Shown here piece by piece: positions 1-7,824 of a DNA stretch of 37,151 bases (position 1 is the stretch's first letter; the number at the start of each line of letters is the position of its first letter). The DNA comes from Candidatus Moraniibacteriota bacterium. Lineage in GTDB: Bacteria; Patescibacteriota; Minisyncoccia; Moranbacterales; UBA1568. Below the pieces are notes generated by a model. It was not told where the DNA came from. It made no database searches and worked only from the letters and a program-made list of their open reading frames with translations. The DNA is taken from contig CAITOC010000062.1 in the NCBI GenBank assembly GCA_903893925.1, forward strand, positions 1-37,151, in the 5' to 3' direction. A program made the position numbers and the translations under genes.

Positions 1-92
1 TCCGCGAGGCCCTACGAAGCGGTCCAGGCCTCTGGATTGCCACCCCGGCATACGCGGGGCAGGCTGCCCGAGGACGGGCTCGCAAAGACAGA
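1..92. repeat. Partial dispersed palindromic repeat at window edge
   Basis: A GC-rich non-coding block whose ends are inverted: GCGAGGCCC near base 4 and GGGCTCGC near base 85. The inside contains CTCTGGATTGCC and CGCAAAGACAG. This resembles the common bacterial intergenic repeat of the type GTCATTGCGAG...CTGGATTGCC...CTCGCAATGACA (recognised from memory). The left end probably continues outside the window. No ORF here looks real. Bases 93-244 are AT-richer and hold no convincing gene or promoter. Confidence 0.4.
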
Positions 93-244
93 CGTATTTG
101 ATATGGTTTCAGTTTCTAACGTGACGTAGTATAACGTTGTATCGTAGTAAGAATATGAGTGTTGGTATAGAGGACCTCGCTTGCTTGAAGGATGGGGAAG
201 TCGGTGGTATCTTTGTAACGTATGGGAATCGTTAACGAAAGCGT

Positions 245-607
245 ATGAAACTTATCATCAGGTGGTTTTCGGTGGCGGTCGGATTCCTCGTGGCGTCGCG
301 GTTTGTGCCGGGCGTGCACGTGGATGCCTTCTTGACCGCGCTTCTCTTGGCGGCGGTGTGGGGCATGCTCGGTCTCATCGTGCGACCGATCCTGGTCATC
401 CTCACCTTGCCGGTCACGATCGTCACGTTCGGATTATTCATCTTCGTCATCAACGCGGCGCTCTTCGCCTGGCTCGGCAACGTGATCGTCGGGTTCACGG
501 TCGCCGGATTCGGTGCCGCACTTCTCGGCTCGCTTGTCATGTCTCTTACGAGTGCTATCGTCCACGGTATCCTCGATATGTTCGGCAAGGAAGAAGGAAA
601 GGAATAA
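245..607 (+). CDS. PF04020-type (phage holin IV superfamily) four-TM membrane protein
   Basis: A 120-residue, almost entirely hydrophobic protein with about four membrane helices (roughly residues 3-20, 27-48, 52-77 and 84-108) and a short charged tail ending GKEEGKE. The pattern MKLIIRW..., a V.P.... loop after the first helix and GLIVRPILVILTLPVTI between helices 2 and 3 matches PF04020, the 'mycobacterial 4 TMS phage holin' family. It is widespread in bacterial chromosomes and has no proven lytic role there. The ATG lacks a strong Shine-Dalgarno. It sits 82 bp ahead of the first glycosyltransferase and is probably a separate unit. Function in the cell is unknown. Confidence 0.8.
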   Translation: MKLIIRWFSVAVGFLVASRFVPGVHVDAFLTALLLAAVWGMLGLIVRPILVILTLPVTIVTFGLFIFVINAALFAWLGNVIVGFTVAGFGAALLGSLVMSLTSAIVHGILDMFGKEEGKE

Positions 608-638
608 TCGCCGACTTTTTCGTCCAGATTCGTGAGTC

Positions 639-647
639 TGGTATACT
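639..647 (+). promoter_or_regulatory. Candidate extended -10 promoter upstream of first GT4
   Basis: TGG followed by TATACT (642-647) is an extended -10 motif. It lies 42 bp upstream of the glycosyltransferase ATG at 690. No good -35 is visible at 16-18 bp. The arm pair CCAGA/TCTGG (624-641) overlaps it and could form a small hairpin. Confidence 0.35.
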
Positions 648-689
648 GTCACGGAGAGGACTACCGATTCACTGATTGATGAAAGAGAG

Positions 690-1799
690 ATGAAAATCGC
701 CCTGGTTCATGATTATCTGGTGCAGTACGGGGGAGCGGAGGGCGTCTTGCAGGCGTTCCGCGAAGTGTTCCCCGAAGCGCCGATCTATACGCTCATCCAT
801 GACCGCGAGTCGGTGCACGGATTGTTCGACGATGCACGTGTCTACACATCTTTCTTGCAACGTTTGCCGGGTGCGAAACGGTCGCATCGTATCTTCCCGT
901 TGCTTATGCCGGGAGCGGTCGAACAGTTCGACTTGTCCGGGTATGATGTCGTCTTGTCTGATTCGGCGAGCTTCGCCAAAGGTGCGCTGACCCGTCCGGA
1001 AACGATCCATATCTCGTATATCCATACGCCCATGCGGTATGCGTGGGATGATTGCCAGAAGTACACCGAGGACTTCGGGTTTCCACGACTTGTCCGACAC
1101 CTGGTCCCGTTTTTCATGAACCCGCTTCGACTTTGGGACAAAGCGGCCGCGGATCGGCCCGATATTATCTTGGCGAATTCCGGTTTTGTCGCGAAGCGGA
1201 TCCACAAGTATTACGGACGCGAAGCACAAGTCATCCCACCGCCGGTGGAGACGGATCGGTTCCATATCTCGGAGACGCGCGGAGAATATTTCCTCATGGT
1301 CGGACGGATCATCGCATACAAACGATTCGATATCGCCGTCGAGGCATTCACCCGACTCGGTATCCCACTCAAGATCGCCGGTAGGGGGCCGGAACTGAAA
1401 CGGCTCCGGAAGATGGCCGGGTCGAACATCGAATTTCTCGGTCGTGTGCCCGATGATGAACTGTCCCGATTGTATGCCGAGTGTCGTGGATTTATCTTCC
1501 CACAAGAAGAAGACTTCGGTATCGTGGCGATGGAAGCACTCGCGTCCGGTCGGCCGGTCATCGCGTACCGGGGCGGTGATATCGAGGAACGGATCGAGGA
1601 GGGCTTGTCGGGAATCTTCTTTGACGAGCAGACGCCCGAGGCGATTATAGGGGCGGTAGAGCGCTTCAATGAAGCTTTATTCGACCCGGAACGCATCCGT
1701 GAACGGGCGCTCCCGTTTGACAAGGCCGTATTTAAGAGGAAAATAAGGGAGTGCGTGGCGACTGCCTTGGAAGAAAAACAAGAGGAGGGAATTCATTAA
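690..1799 (+). CDS. Glycosyltransferase family 4 (GT-B fold)
   Basis: 369 residues, the usual length of a GT4 retaining glycosyltransferase. The N-terminal Rossmann half begins MKIALVHDYLVQYGGAE, with the glycine-rich donor/acceptor loop (YGGAE). The C-terminal half has GRIIAYKRFDIAVEAF around residue 208 and the nucleotide-sugar EX7E motif E274-DFGIVAM-E282, followed by SGRPVIAYRGGD. It is cytoplasmic or membrane-peripheral and adds one sugar to a lipid-linked glycan; donor and acceptor cannot be read from sequence. A purine-rich stretch (AAAGAGAG) precedes the ATG. It is the first enzyme of the polysaccharide locus and is followed by a mobile hairpin element. Confidence 0.9.
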   Translation: MKIALVHDYLVQYGGAEGVLQAFREVFPEAPIYTLIHDRESVHGLFDDARVYTSFLQRLPGAKRSHRIFPLLMPGAVEQFDLSGYDVVLSDSASFAKGALTRPETIHISYIHTPMRYAWDDCQKYTEDFGFPRLVRHLVPFFMNPLRLWDKAAADRPDIILANSGFVAKRIHKYYGREAQVIPPPVETDRFHISETRGEYFLMVGRIIAYKRFDIAVEAFTRLGIPLKIAGRGPELKRLRKMAGSNIEFLGRVPDDELSRLYAECRGFIFPQEEDFGIVAMEALASGRPVIAYRGGDIEERIEEGLSGIFFDEQTPEAIIGAVERFNEALFDPERIRERALPFDKAVFKRKIRECVATALEEKQEEGIH

Positions 1800-1822
1800 G
1801 TCTGTAAAGTCGTCAGTTGTGA

Positions 1823-1923
1823 TATCGAATGAACCTAAACACTGTACGGTTCAGAGAGGCTAGGCCTCCAATTGGAGGCATAGCCTCTCAAGCCGGCCTA
1901 CCATAAATCAAGTTCATTTGGTA
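1823..1923. mobile_element. Hairpin mobile element copy 1 (divergent, ~101 bp)
   Basis: A member of a small inverted-terminus element family in this window. The left end TATCGAATGAACC and the right end GTTCATTTGGTA are imperfect inverted copies of TACCAAATGAAC. The flanks are TGA (1820-1822) and TAA (1924-1926), a decayed version of the 3-bp TAA/TTA target duplication seen at other copies. The centre is a strong hairpin with 16-bp arms (1854-1869 and 1874-1889), one mismatch and the loop AATT. It lies between a GT4 and the Wzz-like gene. The right end plus flank reads TGGTATAAG, a possible extended -10 directed at the gene starting at 1951. Confidence 0.6.
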
Positions 1924-1950
1924 TAAGTTATTTGTTGTCCGCTTATCGAT

Positions 1951-2550
1951 ATGGAATTCCGTGATTTTTGCCGAATATTCGTAGATCGACGGAAACTTTT
2001 TTTCGAAGTGTTTGCCGGGTTCGTATTCGCGTCCCTTCTGATCCTGCGTTTCCAACCGGCACGGTTCGAGACGGACCTGACCGTGAACGTGTCGCGCTCC
2101 GGGACACAGACGACCGCCGACTATACCTATGATCAGTTCTATCGCCTGCAGGCGGACGAGCGCTTCGCCGATACGGTGGTCCGGTGGCTCGCGACGCCGT
2201 CGGTCCGGTCGGATGTCCAAGAGACGGCAGGAGTGTCTGCGGATGTTCCCGGTTCGATCGATGCGAAGCGGCTTTCTTCACAGATGATCGCGGTGACATA
2301 CGTCTCACCCTCGGTGGACGGGTTTGGGACCATGGAAAGTGCGATTCCCGATGTCCTCAACCGTGAAATCGTGAGGCTGAATGCGCTTTCGAAGGATCCT
2401 GACTGGTTCGTCGTGATGGCGGACGTACCAGTGGTTCGCGATGCTCGGGTGCCGGCCACACTGTTGTTGCCACTCGGCATCGCTCTCGGAGCCTTCTTCG
2501 GATTTTTTTCCGTGCTGCTCGCATGGTATTTCCGGGGGCCGAGGAAATAA
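1951..2550 (+). CDS. Wzz/chain-length-determinant-like two-TM protein
   Basis: 199 residues with the topology of a polysaccharide co-polymerase: a short cytoplasmic N-terminus (MEFRDFCRIFVDRRKLF), a first membrane helix near residues 18-34, an extracytoplasmic domain of about 130 residues, and a second helix near 168-190 ending in a short basic tail (YFRGPRK). Such proteins (Wzz and the membrane part of Wzc/CapA) set glycan chain length. There is no kinase domain and no Walker motif. At about 200 residues it is shorter than enterobacterial Wzz (about 320), so the periplasmic coiled-coil part is reduced. It lies between two GT4 genes. The assignment rests on topology and context, not on a clear motif. 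Confidence 0.6.
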   Translation: MEFRDFCRIFVDRRKLFFEVFAGFVFASLLILRFQPARFETDLTVNVSRSGTQTTADYTYDQFYRLQADERFADTVVRWLATPSVRSDVQETAGVSADVPGSIDAKRLSSQMIAVTYVSPSVDGFGTMESAIPDVLNREIVRLNALSKDPDWFVVMADVPVVRDARVPATLLLPLGIALGAFFGFFSVLLAWYFRGPRK

Positions 2551-2599
2551 TCATAAGGAAAAAAGGAGACGTTTCAGAAGTGAAAAAATTTATAGCCAA

Positions 2600-2634
2600 A
2601 GAAGTTCACCTCGTGAATGCCGGGGCGAACTCCT
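2600..2634. repeat. Degenerate hairpin core of the mobile element family (copy 2)
   Basis: Left arm 2600-2613 pairs imperfectly with right arm 2621-2634. The right arm and loop (GAATGCCGGGGCGAACTCCT) are identical to those in the copy at 3909-4010. No inverted termini or target duplication can be recognised around it, so it looks like an old or truncated copy. It sits in the leader of the second GT4 gene. Confidence 0.5.
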
Positions 2635-2697
2635 GAATAAAATGAAAGGTGAAATCGATAAGACAACGGTTCCGGAGGGATGCCGCGGAAGAAACGT

Positions 2698-3876
2698 ATG
2701 CGTATCGGAATCGATCTGCGATGCCTGGCGAGCGGTCGACGGAGCGGGGTGGAGGAATATGCTGTCGGATTGCTCTCCGCGCTCTTTCGGCGCGATCAGG
2801 AGAACGAATATGTACTGTTCCTGAACGAGTGGCGCGATGAGCGGATAGACTTGTCTTTTGCCGAAGGATTCTCCAATGTTTCGGTCCGGCGGTTTCGGAT
2901 CCCGAACAAGTTGCTCAATCTCTCGCTCTGGTACTTCCGCTATCCGTCGCTCGACCGGCTCATCGGCGGGACGGATATCTTCTTCATGCCGAACATCAAC
3001 TTCTGTGCCGTGTCTCGCAAGACGAAGCTTTTCGTGACCGCTCACGACCTTTCGTTTGAGACCTGTCCCGAGACGTTTTCTTGGAAACAGCGATTGTGGC
3101 ATTTCTTCGTCGATCCGAAGGGACTGTTCAAGCGGGCCCATCGTATCTTCGCGGTGTCGAACTCGACTCGTGATGATCTCGTGTATCGATATGGCATCGA
3201 CGGGCATCGGATCGAAGTCGTGCGAAGCGGGGTAGATCAGCGGTTTCGCGAGTGCGACCGGAACGATCCGAACATGCTTGCCGTGAAGGAGAAATATGGC
3301 CTGCCGTATTCGTTCATACTCTTTCTCGGCGCGTTCGAGCCGAGGAAGAACATCATCGCCATCATCCGTGCCTACAACGCCCTTCGTAAGGCGCGGCACC
3401 CGGAACTTTCAAAGACCGCGCTCGTGCTCGCCGGCGTATCCGGATGGAAGGAACGAGGAATGCTTCGGGCGGTGGAACATTCGCCGTTTCGTGGCAATAT
3501 CATCTTGCCGGGGTTCGTCGATGACGATGACAAGCCGGCATTCTACAATCTGGCGAGCGCGTTCGTCTACCCGTCGGTCTATGAGGGGTTCGGGTTCCCG
3601 GCACTCGAAGCGCTCGCGTGTGGGGCACCGGTCATCACATCGAACTCGTCGTCTTTGCCGGAGGTGGTGGGGGATGCCGGCATCCTGATCGATCCGCATC
3701 GTCCGGACGAACTCTTCCGGGCGCTCGAAGCGGTGCTCCTCGATCGGAAGTTCCGGCAGACACTTCGGTCGCGTGGCATCGCCCGCGCGAAGACATTCAC
3801 CTGGGACAAGACGGCCAAGCGGGTCGCAGAAAGCTTCGCGTCCGTTTCACCGGCACGTCGAGATGTGGTAGGATAG
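2698..3876 (+). CDS. Glycosyltransferase family 4
   Basis: 392 residues from ATG 2698. That start gives the family-typical MRIGIDLRCLASG and has GGAAG at 2687-2691 with a 6-nt spacer. The alternative ATG at 2680 abuts GGAGGG with no spacer, so it is less likely. Features include GVEEYAVGLL (acceptor-side loop), the mid-protein HDLSFETCPETFSWKQR region common in mannosyltransferase-like GT4s, FLGAFEPRKNI at the start of the C-terminal domain, and the EX7E motif E296-GFGFPAL-E304 followed by CGAPVITSNSSSLPEV. It is most like WbpY/mannosyl-type GT4s; donor specificity remains a guess. Confidence 0.9.
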   Translation: MRIGIDLRCLASGRRSGVEEYAVGLLSALFRRDQENEYVLFLNEWRDERIDLSFAEGFSNVSVRRFRIPNKLLNLSLWYFRYPSLDRLIGGTDIFFMPNINFCAVSRKTKLFVTAHDLSFETCPETFSWKQRLWHFFVDPKGLFKRAHRIFAVSNSTRDDLVYRYGIDGHRIEVVRSGVDQRFRECDRNDPNMLAVKEKYGLPYSFILFLGAFEPRKNIIAIIRAYNALRKARHPELSKTALVLAGVSGWKERGMLRAVEHSPFRGNIILPGFVDDDDKPAFYNLASAFVYPSVYEGFGFPALEALACGAPVITSNSSSLPEVVGDAGILIDPHRPDELFRALEAVLLDRKFRQTLRSRGIARAKTFTWDKTAKRVAESFASVSPARRDVVG

Positions 3877-3908
3877 GATCGTGAAGAGAAAGCTCTTTTT
3901 TGTTCTTA

Positions 3909-4010
3909 TACTGAAATAACTTGATGTGTCGTATATCGCTATTAGAGGAGTTCGCCTTGCGAATGCCGGGGCGAACTCCTGAAGGTAACAGTGATTCAGT
4001 TAATATGGTA
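3909..4010. mobile_element. Hairpin mobile element copy 3 (102 bp, TTA duplication)
   Basis: The element is 102 bp and is flanked by TTA on both sides (3906-3908 and 4011-4013). Its left end TACTGAAATAACTTGAT and the complement of its right end TACCATATTAACTGAAT are imperfect inverted repeats. The central hairpin (AGGAGTTCGCC... and ...GGGCGAACTCCT, about 3946-3980) has 14-bp arms. It differs from the copy at 35020-35121 at 7 of 102 positions and is in the same orientation. It encodes nothing. The right end with its flank reads TGGTATTAT, a possible -10 for the gene at 4034. Confidence 0.75.
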
Positions 4011-4033
4011 TTATATCGTAATCCTCCAAGCGT

Positions 4034-4225
4034 ATGGCGCACAAGAATGTCGGTCATATTGATCGCATCGTCCGAATCGTGCTCGGTGTCCTCATCCTGT
4101 CGGTCGCCATCTATTATGAGTCTTTGTGGGGCATCCTCGGTCTCGTCATGCTTGCGTCAGGGACGCTCCGTTTCTGCCCGGTCTATTTCCCATTCGGCTT
4201 CTCGACCCATCGGGAGAAGGAGTGA
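4034..4225 (+). CDS. DUF2892 (YgaP-like transmembrane domain) small protein
   Basis: A 63-residue protein matching the DUF2892/PF11127 pattern: an N-terminal N-x-G-x-x-D-R-x-x-R motif (KNVGHIDRIVRIVLG), two short helices separated by a glycine-rich turn (roughly residues 14-30 and 31-47), and a terminal F-C-P-x-Y-x-x-x-G-x-S-T signature. In other bacteria this domain is fused to rhodanese (YgaP) or stands alone as here. Its biochemical role is unknown. There is no clear Shine-Dalgarno. The start lies 24 bp beyond the mobile element, whose outward end may supply the -10 box. It has no evident link to glycan synthesis. Confidence 0.8.
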   Translation: MAHKNVGHIDRIVRIVLGVLILSVAIYYESLWGILGLVMLASGTLRFCPVYFPFGFSTHREKE

Positions 4226-4286
4226 TGTTTAAGGGAATGCTGATGAGATTGATTCCGTCCGATATATGTCTTTTTGATTTCGGCCT

Positions 4287-5045
4287 ATGGTCAGGAGCTT
4301 GTACCGGAAAAGGATTAAGAGATACGTTCCGTATGCCGTATTTTCTTTGTACAATGGGATAAAAACACGCTTGCATATACGGTTTTCAGAGAGTGATCTC
4401 GCTTTTCGGTATCTCGATGGACTTACTGGTTTGGAAATAGGAACATCGGCTCATAACCCGTTTGGACTCGATACAAAGAACGTCGATAATGTGGAGGATA
4501 ATCATTACAAGCGGCTTGAAAGAGGATTTGTTGGGCGGTCGGCGTCGATAGACATTATTGCGTCGGGTGATGATATCCCTCTTCCTGACGGAAGTCAGGA
4601 TTTTGTCGTGAGCGCTCATGTCATCGAGCATTTTCCTGATCCGATTAATACCAAATTAACGAGATCAGTACCACATTGGAACGGAGCTAAGCTTCGATTC
4701 GGAGCTTAGCTCAGGAAGAGCAAACTGGAACAAATTAAGTTAATTCCGTGTAAGGCGTTGAAAGAGTGGCATAGACTCATTCGTTTCGGCGGATATATTT
4801 TTATGATCGTTCCAAACAAAGAGAAAGCATTCGACAAAGACAGGCCTCGGACGACATTGCAAGAGCTTATCAGCCGACACAAAGGCCGTCTGCATCCCGA
4901 GCCGAATCCTGATGGCCACTACTCAGTATGGACCACTCCGGATATGGTAGACTTAATCAAGTATGTGAGCTGGACGCTCGTCGAAACACAGGAAACGGAC
5001 GACAAGGTGGAAAACCGTTTTACAATCGTCGTACGGAAATTGTAG
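4287..5045 (+). pseudogene. SAM methyltransferase interrupted by a 105-bp insertion
   Basis: The N-terminal part (4287-4709) has the class I SAM fold: LTGLEIGTSAHNPFGLD as motif I, DIPLPDGSQDFVVSAHVIEH as motifs II/III. The C-terminal part (from 4755) continues with ALKEWHRLIRFGGYIFMIVPNKE as motif IV. Both lie in the same frame. They are separated by a 102-bp hairpin element plus a duplicated TAA, which introduces one in-frame amber codon (TAG 4707-4709). Removing exactly 105 bp restores ...FPDPIKALKEWHRL..., the expected join, and a 217-residue enzyme. As it stands the product stops after 140 residues without the end of the SAM fold. Unless the amber codon is read through, the gene is inactive. 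The lost activity was probably sugar or lipid-intermediate methylation. Confidence 0.85.
4649..4750. mobile_element. Hairpin mobile element copy 5 inside methyltransferase gene (102 bp, TAA duplication)
   Basis: The element is 102 bp, flanked by TAA at 4646-4648 and 4751-4753. Left end TACCAAATTAAC and right end GTTAATTCCGTG are inverted with 9 of 12 matches. The central hairpin is GAGCTAAGCT (4684-4693) with AGCTTAGCTC (4703-4712). The interior is unrelated to copies 3 and 4, yet the length is exactly the same, and the termini belong to the same family. Length plus duplication (105 bp) is a multiple of three, so the frame is kept. The hairpin arm itself supplies the stop codon. Confidence 0.8.
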
Positions 5046-5071
5046 TTAATTCATTTGAAGGTGAAACAGGC

Positions 5072-6367
5072 ATGAAACGCATTGTCGCATTGTTCCAAGA
5101 AAACGTTTTCGTACGTAACAGCACTATCTTGTTTACAGGATCGATGCTTATGAATGCGCTGAATTATGCTTTTCATGCCATTCTGGGTCGCATGCTGGAT
5201 GCTGAGACATACGGTGCCGTACAGTCGCTTATCGCGCTTCTCGTCATCGTATCGGTGCCGGCGTCGACTCTCGGTCTGGTGGCGACCAAATATGGTGCCA
5301 AGGCCAAGGCTCACGGGGACCGTCTTTTTGGGAAGCACCTCTTTGCGTATCTCAATCGCCGTATCGTCAAATATGGTGGTCCGCTATTGGCGCTCGGACT
5401 GCTCCTGACGCCCGTCGTGCGGTCGTTTCTCAAGATCGACGATACGCTCGCAGTCCCGCTTCTGTGGATGATCGCAGCGCTTTCATTCTTCTCGTCGGTG
5501 AGTATCGGAGTCCTGTCGGGGTGGCAGAAATTCGGAGCCGTCAATACGGCTAATATCGCGGGGGCCGGGGCAAAACTCACACTCGGTATTCTCTTTGCGT
5601 GGCTCGGATTCGGGCTTGATGGCATTATGACCGCGTTGGTGCTGTCCGGCATCGTCGGATACGTCGTGTCCGTGGTGGATCTGCGGTTCTTGTCGGGGCA
5701 TACCAAGGAAGTCTCTTCGGAAGTTGAGCAAGACGGGAAGAAAGATGTTTTCGATTTTTCTTCTGTCCGGGGCTATGCGGTCACCGTCCTAACCGGGACA
5801 CTTGGAATCGTCATCCTCGGCAATGTCGATGTCGTGCTCGCCAAGCACGCCTTGTCCCCGGACATGGCCGGAGCGTATGGTGCTCTTGCGGTTGTGGCGC
5901 GGGTTATTTTTTTCGTGACGGGCGTTTTGGCCTCGGTACTTTTTGCGATGTCGGCCGAGTCGGTCGAGAAGGGGAGTGAACAATCCCACGATTTTTCTGC
6001 CTTCCGGACAGCTCTCCTCTTGACCGCAGGAGCCGTAGGTATAGCTGTCATTGTGTATTTTCTGCTCCCGAATTTTATCCTCGGTGTGTTCTTCGGAGAC
6101 AAATACCTTGCTATGGCGCCCTTGCTCGGATGGTTCGCTCTCGCTGCAGGACTCTATGCTATCGTAAACCTGATCCTCCAGCAATTGCTCTCGATGCATG
6201 TCGCCGTGGCCGTGCGGTGGCTCCTTGGAATCGCTTTCATCGAGCCGGTCGCACTCTACTTCTTCGGGTCAAGCCTGGCTTCGATCATCGCCATCGTCAT
6301 CGGGACGCAGACGCTCGCCCTGATCTCCGGTCTGGCGTTTATTCGGAAAAAGGGTAGAATAGGGTGA
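5072..6367 (+). CDS. Wzx-like polysaccharide flippase (MOP superfamily)
   Basis: 431 residues from ATG 5072, preceded by GAAGG at 5058-5062; the open frame extends upstream but the extension overlaps the broken methyltransferase. About 12 hydrophobic helices occur. The opening NSTILFTGSMLMNALNYAFHAI with the following GRMLDAETYGAVQSLIALL is typical of MATE/MOP oligosaccharide flippases (Polysacc_synt family). A basic segment (TKYGAKAKAH) follows helix 2. It would move lipid-linked glycan across the cytoplasmic membrane. It follows the broken methyltransferase at once and precedes a GT4. A weak hairpin with a T run (about 6370-6392) lies after its stop. Confidence 0.85.
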   Translation: MKRIVALFQENVFVRNSTILFTGSMLMNALNYAFHAILGRMLDAETYGAVQSLIALLVIVSVPASTLGLVATKYGAKAKAHGDRLFGKHLFAYLNRRIVKYGGPLLALGLLLTPVVRSFLKIDDTLAVPLLWMIAALSFFSSVSIGVLSGWQKFGAVNTANIAGAGAKLTLGILFAWLGFGLDGIMTALVLSGIVGYVVSVVDLRFLSGHTKEVSSEVEQDGKKDVFDFSSVRGYAVTVLTGTLGIVILGNVDVVLAKHALSPDMAGAYGALAVVARVIFFVTGVLASVLFAMSAESVEKGSEQSHDFSAFRTALLLTAGAVGIAVIVYFLLPNFILGVFFGDKYLAMAPLLGWFALAAGLYAIVNLILQQLLSMHVAVAVRWLLGIAFIEPVALYFFGSSLASIIAIVIGTQTLALISGLAFIRKKGRIG

Positions 6368-6429
6368 TAGGAGCGGTTTGTCTCCCTTTTTGTATTTGAG
6401 TGTTGCCGTATTTTCACGAAGATAAAGGC

Positions 6430-7557
6430 ATGAAGATACTGTGGATGGCCTGGAAGGATATCAAGAACCCGTACGCCGGCGGGGCGGAGGTGGTCAATGG
6501 ACAGCTGGCACAAAGACTCGTTCGCGATGGACACGAAGTCATTTTTCTCGTGCGCGGATTTGCGGACGCACCCAAAGAGGAGACGCGGCACGGGTACCGG
6601 ATAATCCGGGTCGGGGATTTCCATTCGGTCTATTGGGAGGCGTACCGCTACTACAAGAAACATCTGCAAGGCTGGGCGGATCTGGTCATTGAAGAGGTGA
6701 ATACCATTCCTTTTTTCTGTAACTGGTATGTCAGGGAGCGGAATATCCTTTTTTTCCATCAGCTCTGTCGGGAAATCTGGTTCTATGAGATGGGGTCTTT
6801 CAAGGGTATTTTCGGTTATGTTGCGGAAACAATATATCTCATGCTCTTGGGCAATCGGGACGTCATCACTGTTTCGGACAGCAGCAAGCGAGACCTGAGC
6901 CGATATGGCTTCAAACGCAATCGGATCAAGGTAATCGGTGAAGGGATTGAGCTTGAGCCGGTCACAGACCTCTCTCTCAAAAAATTCGAACAGCCGACGA
7001 TGCTGAGTTTGGGAGCGCTTCGACCCATGAAACGGACGGACCACATCGTCCGCGCATTCGAGTTGGCAAAAAAGGATCTGCCGAATCTGCGATTGGTCGT
7101 GGCCGGCGACCCGTCGGGGAATGACAAGGTCCGTAAGGTGATTGAGGCCTCGCCCTATCGTGACTCCATCGAGTTTCTGGGCAAGGTGAGTCGGGAGAAA
7201 AAAATCGAACTGATGCAGAGGGCGCATCTCGTCTGCGTCGCATCGGTGAAGGAAGGGTGGGGGTTGGTTGTGACCGAGGCGAACAGTCAAGGGACCCCGG
7301 CCGTCGCCTATGATATCGACGGCTTCCGAGACAGCATCCGTCATGGCGAGACCGGCCTGTTGACGGAAAAGAACGACCCGGAAAGCTTAGCAAAGGCCGT
7401 CGTTTCGCTCTTATCCGATATGGAACGCTATGCTATGATGAGAAAAAACGGCTGGGAATGGAGTAAGGAGAAGACATTCGAACAAAGCTACGCTGATTTC
7501 CTCAAAGCGATTGCCATGCCCTCTCTTTCCGGAAAAGGGCAGGAGATGAAAGGCTGA
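6430..7557 (+). CDS. Glycosyltransferase family 4
   Basis: 375 residues from ATG 6430, which gives MKILWMAWKDIKNPYAGGAE. The longer frame from GTG 6400 adds an unlikely ten residues. The N-terminal donor/acceptor loop is NPYAGGAEVVNGQLAQRL. The C-terminal half begins LSLGALRPMKRTDHIVRAFE and carries the EX7E motif E275-GWGLVVT-E283, followed by NSQGTPAVAYDIDGFRDS, a typical GT4 ending. Its donor is unknown. It is the last gene of the first GC-rich block. Downstream lies a repeat-rich spacer and then the AlbA-type regulator, which probably belongs to another transcription unit. Confidence 0.9.
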   Translation: MKILWMAWKDIKNPYAGGAEVVNGQLAQRLVRDGHEVIFLVRGFADAPKEETRHGYRIIRVGDFHSVYWEAYRYYKKHLQGWADLVIEEVNTIPFFCNWYVRERNILFFHQLCREIWFYEMGSFKGIFGYVAETIYLMLLGNRDVITVSDSSKRDLSRYGFKRNRIKVIGEGIELEPVTDLSLKKFEQPTMLSLGALRPMKRTDHIVRAFELAKKDLPNLRLVVAGDPSGNDKVRKVIEASPYRDSIEFLGKVSREKKIELMQRAHLVCVASVKEGWGLVVTEANSQGTPAVAYDIDGFRDSIRHGETGLLTEKNDPESLAKAVVSLLSDMERYAMMRKNGWEWSKEKTFEQSYADFLKAIAMPSLSGKGQEMKG

Positions 7558-7635
7558 CTCCCGTTCCCCGAACCGATCCGAGAGACACAACATCTTTCGT
7601 CCCCGTACCTCCTGCTTTGCCGTCCCCATCTTCAT

Positions 7636-7696
7636 CTTCCTCCTCTCCCTCTGGGAGAGGCTTAGCCCCGCGGATGCTGGGGTAGGGTGAGGGTCG
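7636..7696. repeat. Dispersed intergenic hairpin repeat
   Basis: Two adjacent hairpins: CCTCTCCC/GGGAGAGG (7642-7660) and AGCCCC...GGGGTA (about 7663-7684), followed by GGGTGAGGGTC. This resembles the very common intergenic repeat whose reverse strand reads CCCTCACCCTACCCC...CTCTCCCAGAGGGAGAGG (recognised from memory). It fills most of the spacer between the GT4 and the AlbA gene and has no coding content. Confidence 0.45.
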
Positions 7697-7730
7697 GGCG
7701 CTCCCGATTTTGCGTCTCTGTACCCTTTTT

Positions 7731-7758
7731 TTGGCTTTTCTTGTAACAAAGGTAAAAT
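7731..7758 (+). promoter_or_regulatory. Candidate promoter for the AlbA-type regulator
   Basis: TTGGCT (7731-7736) and TAAAAT (7753-7758) are separated by 16 bp, 66 bp before the ATG at 7825. The match to the sigma-70 consensus is 4/6 and 5/6. It supports independent transcription of the regulator from the surrounding glycan genes. Confidence 0.35.
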
Positions 7759-7824
7759 AGAAAATAATGTAAGTACCTGAATTGCATCCCACGCCGAGCT
7801 GTAAATGAGAAAATAGAGAGCTTT

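Noticed and set aside
1211-1723. Long minus-strand frames opposite the first GT4 and other glycan genes
   Set aside because: They mirror strongly supported plus-strand genes, are rich in Ser/Arg/Pro as expected from antisense translation and show no domain.
4287-5045. Stop-codon recoding of TAG in the methyltransferase
   Set aside because: The TAG is part of the inserted hairpin arm and not of the gene; no other gene here contains an in-frame TAG, so recoding is not needed.
6370-6392. Terminator after the flippase
   Set aside because: Stem GGAG/CTCC of four pairs before CTTTTTG is too weak to call, and a close downstream GT4 in the same direction suggests read-through.
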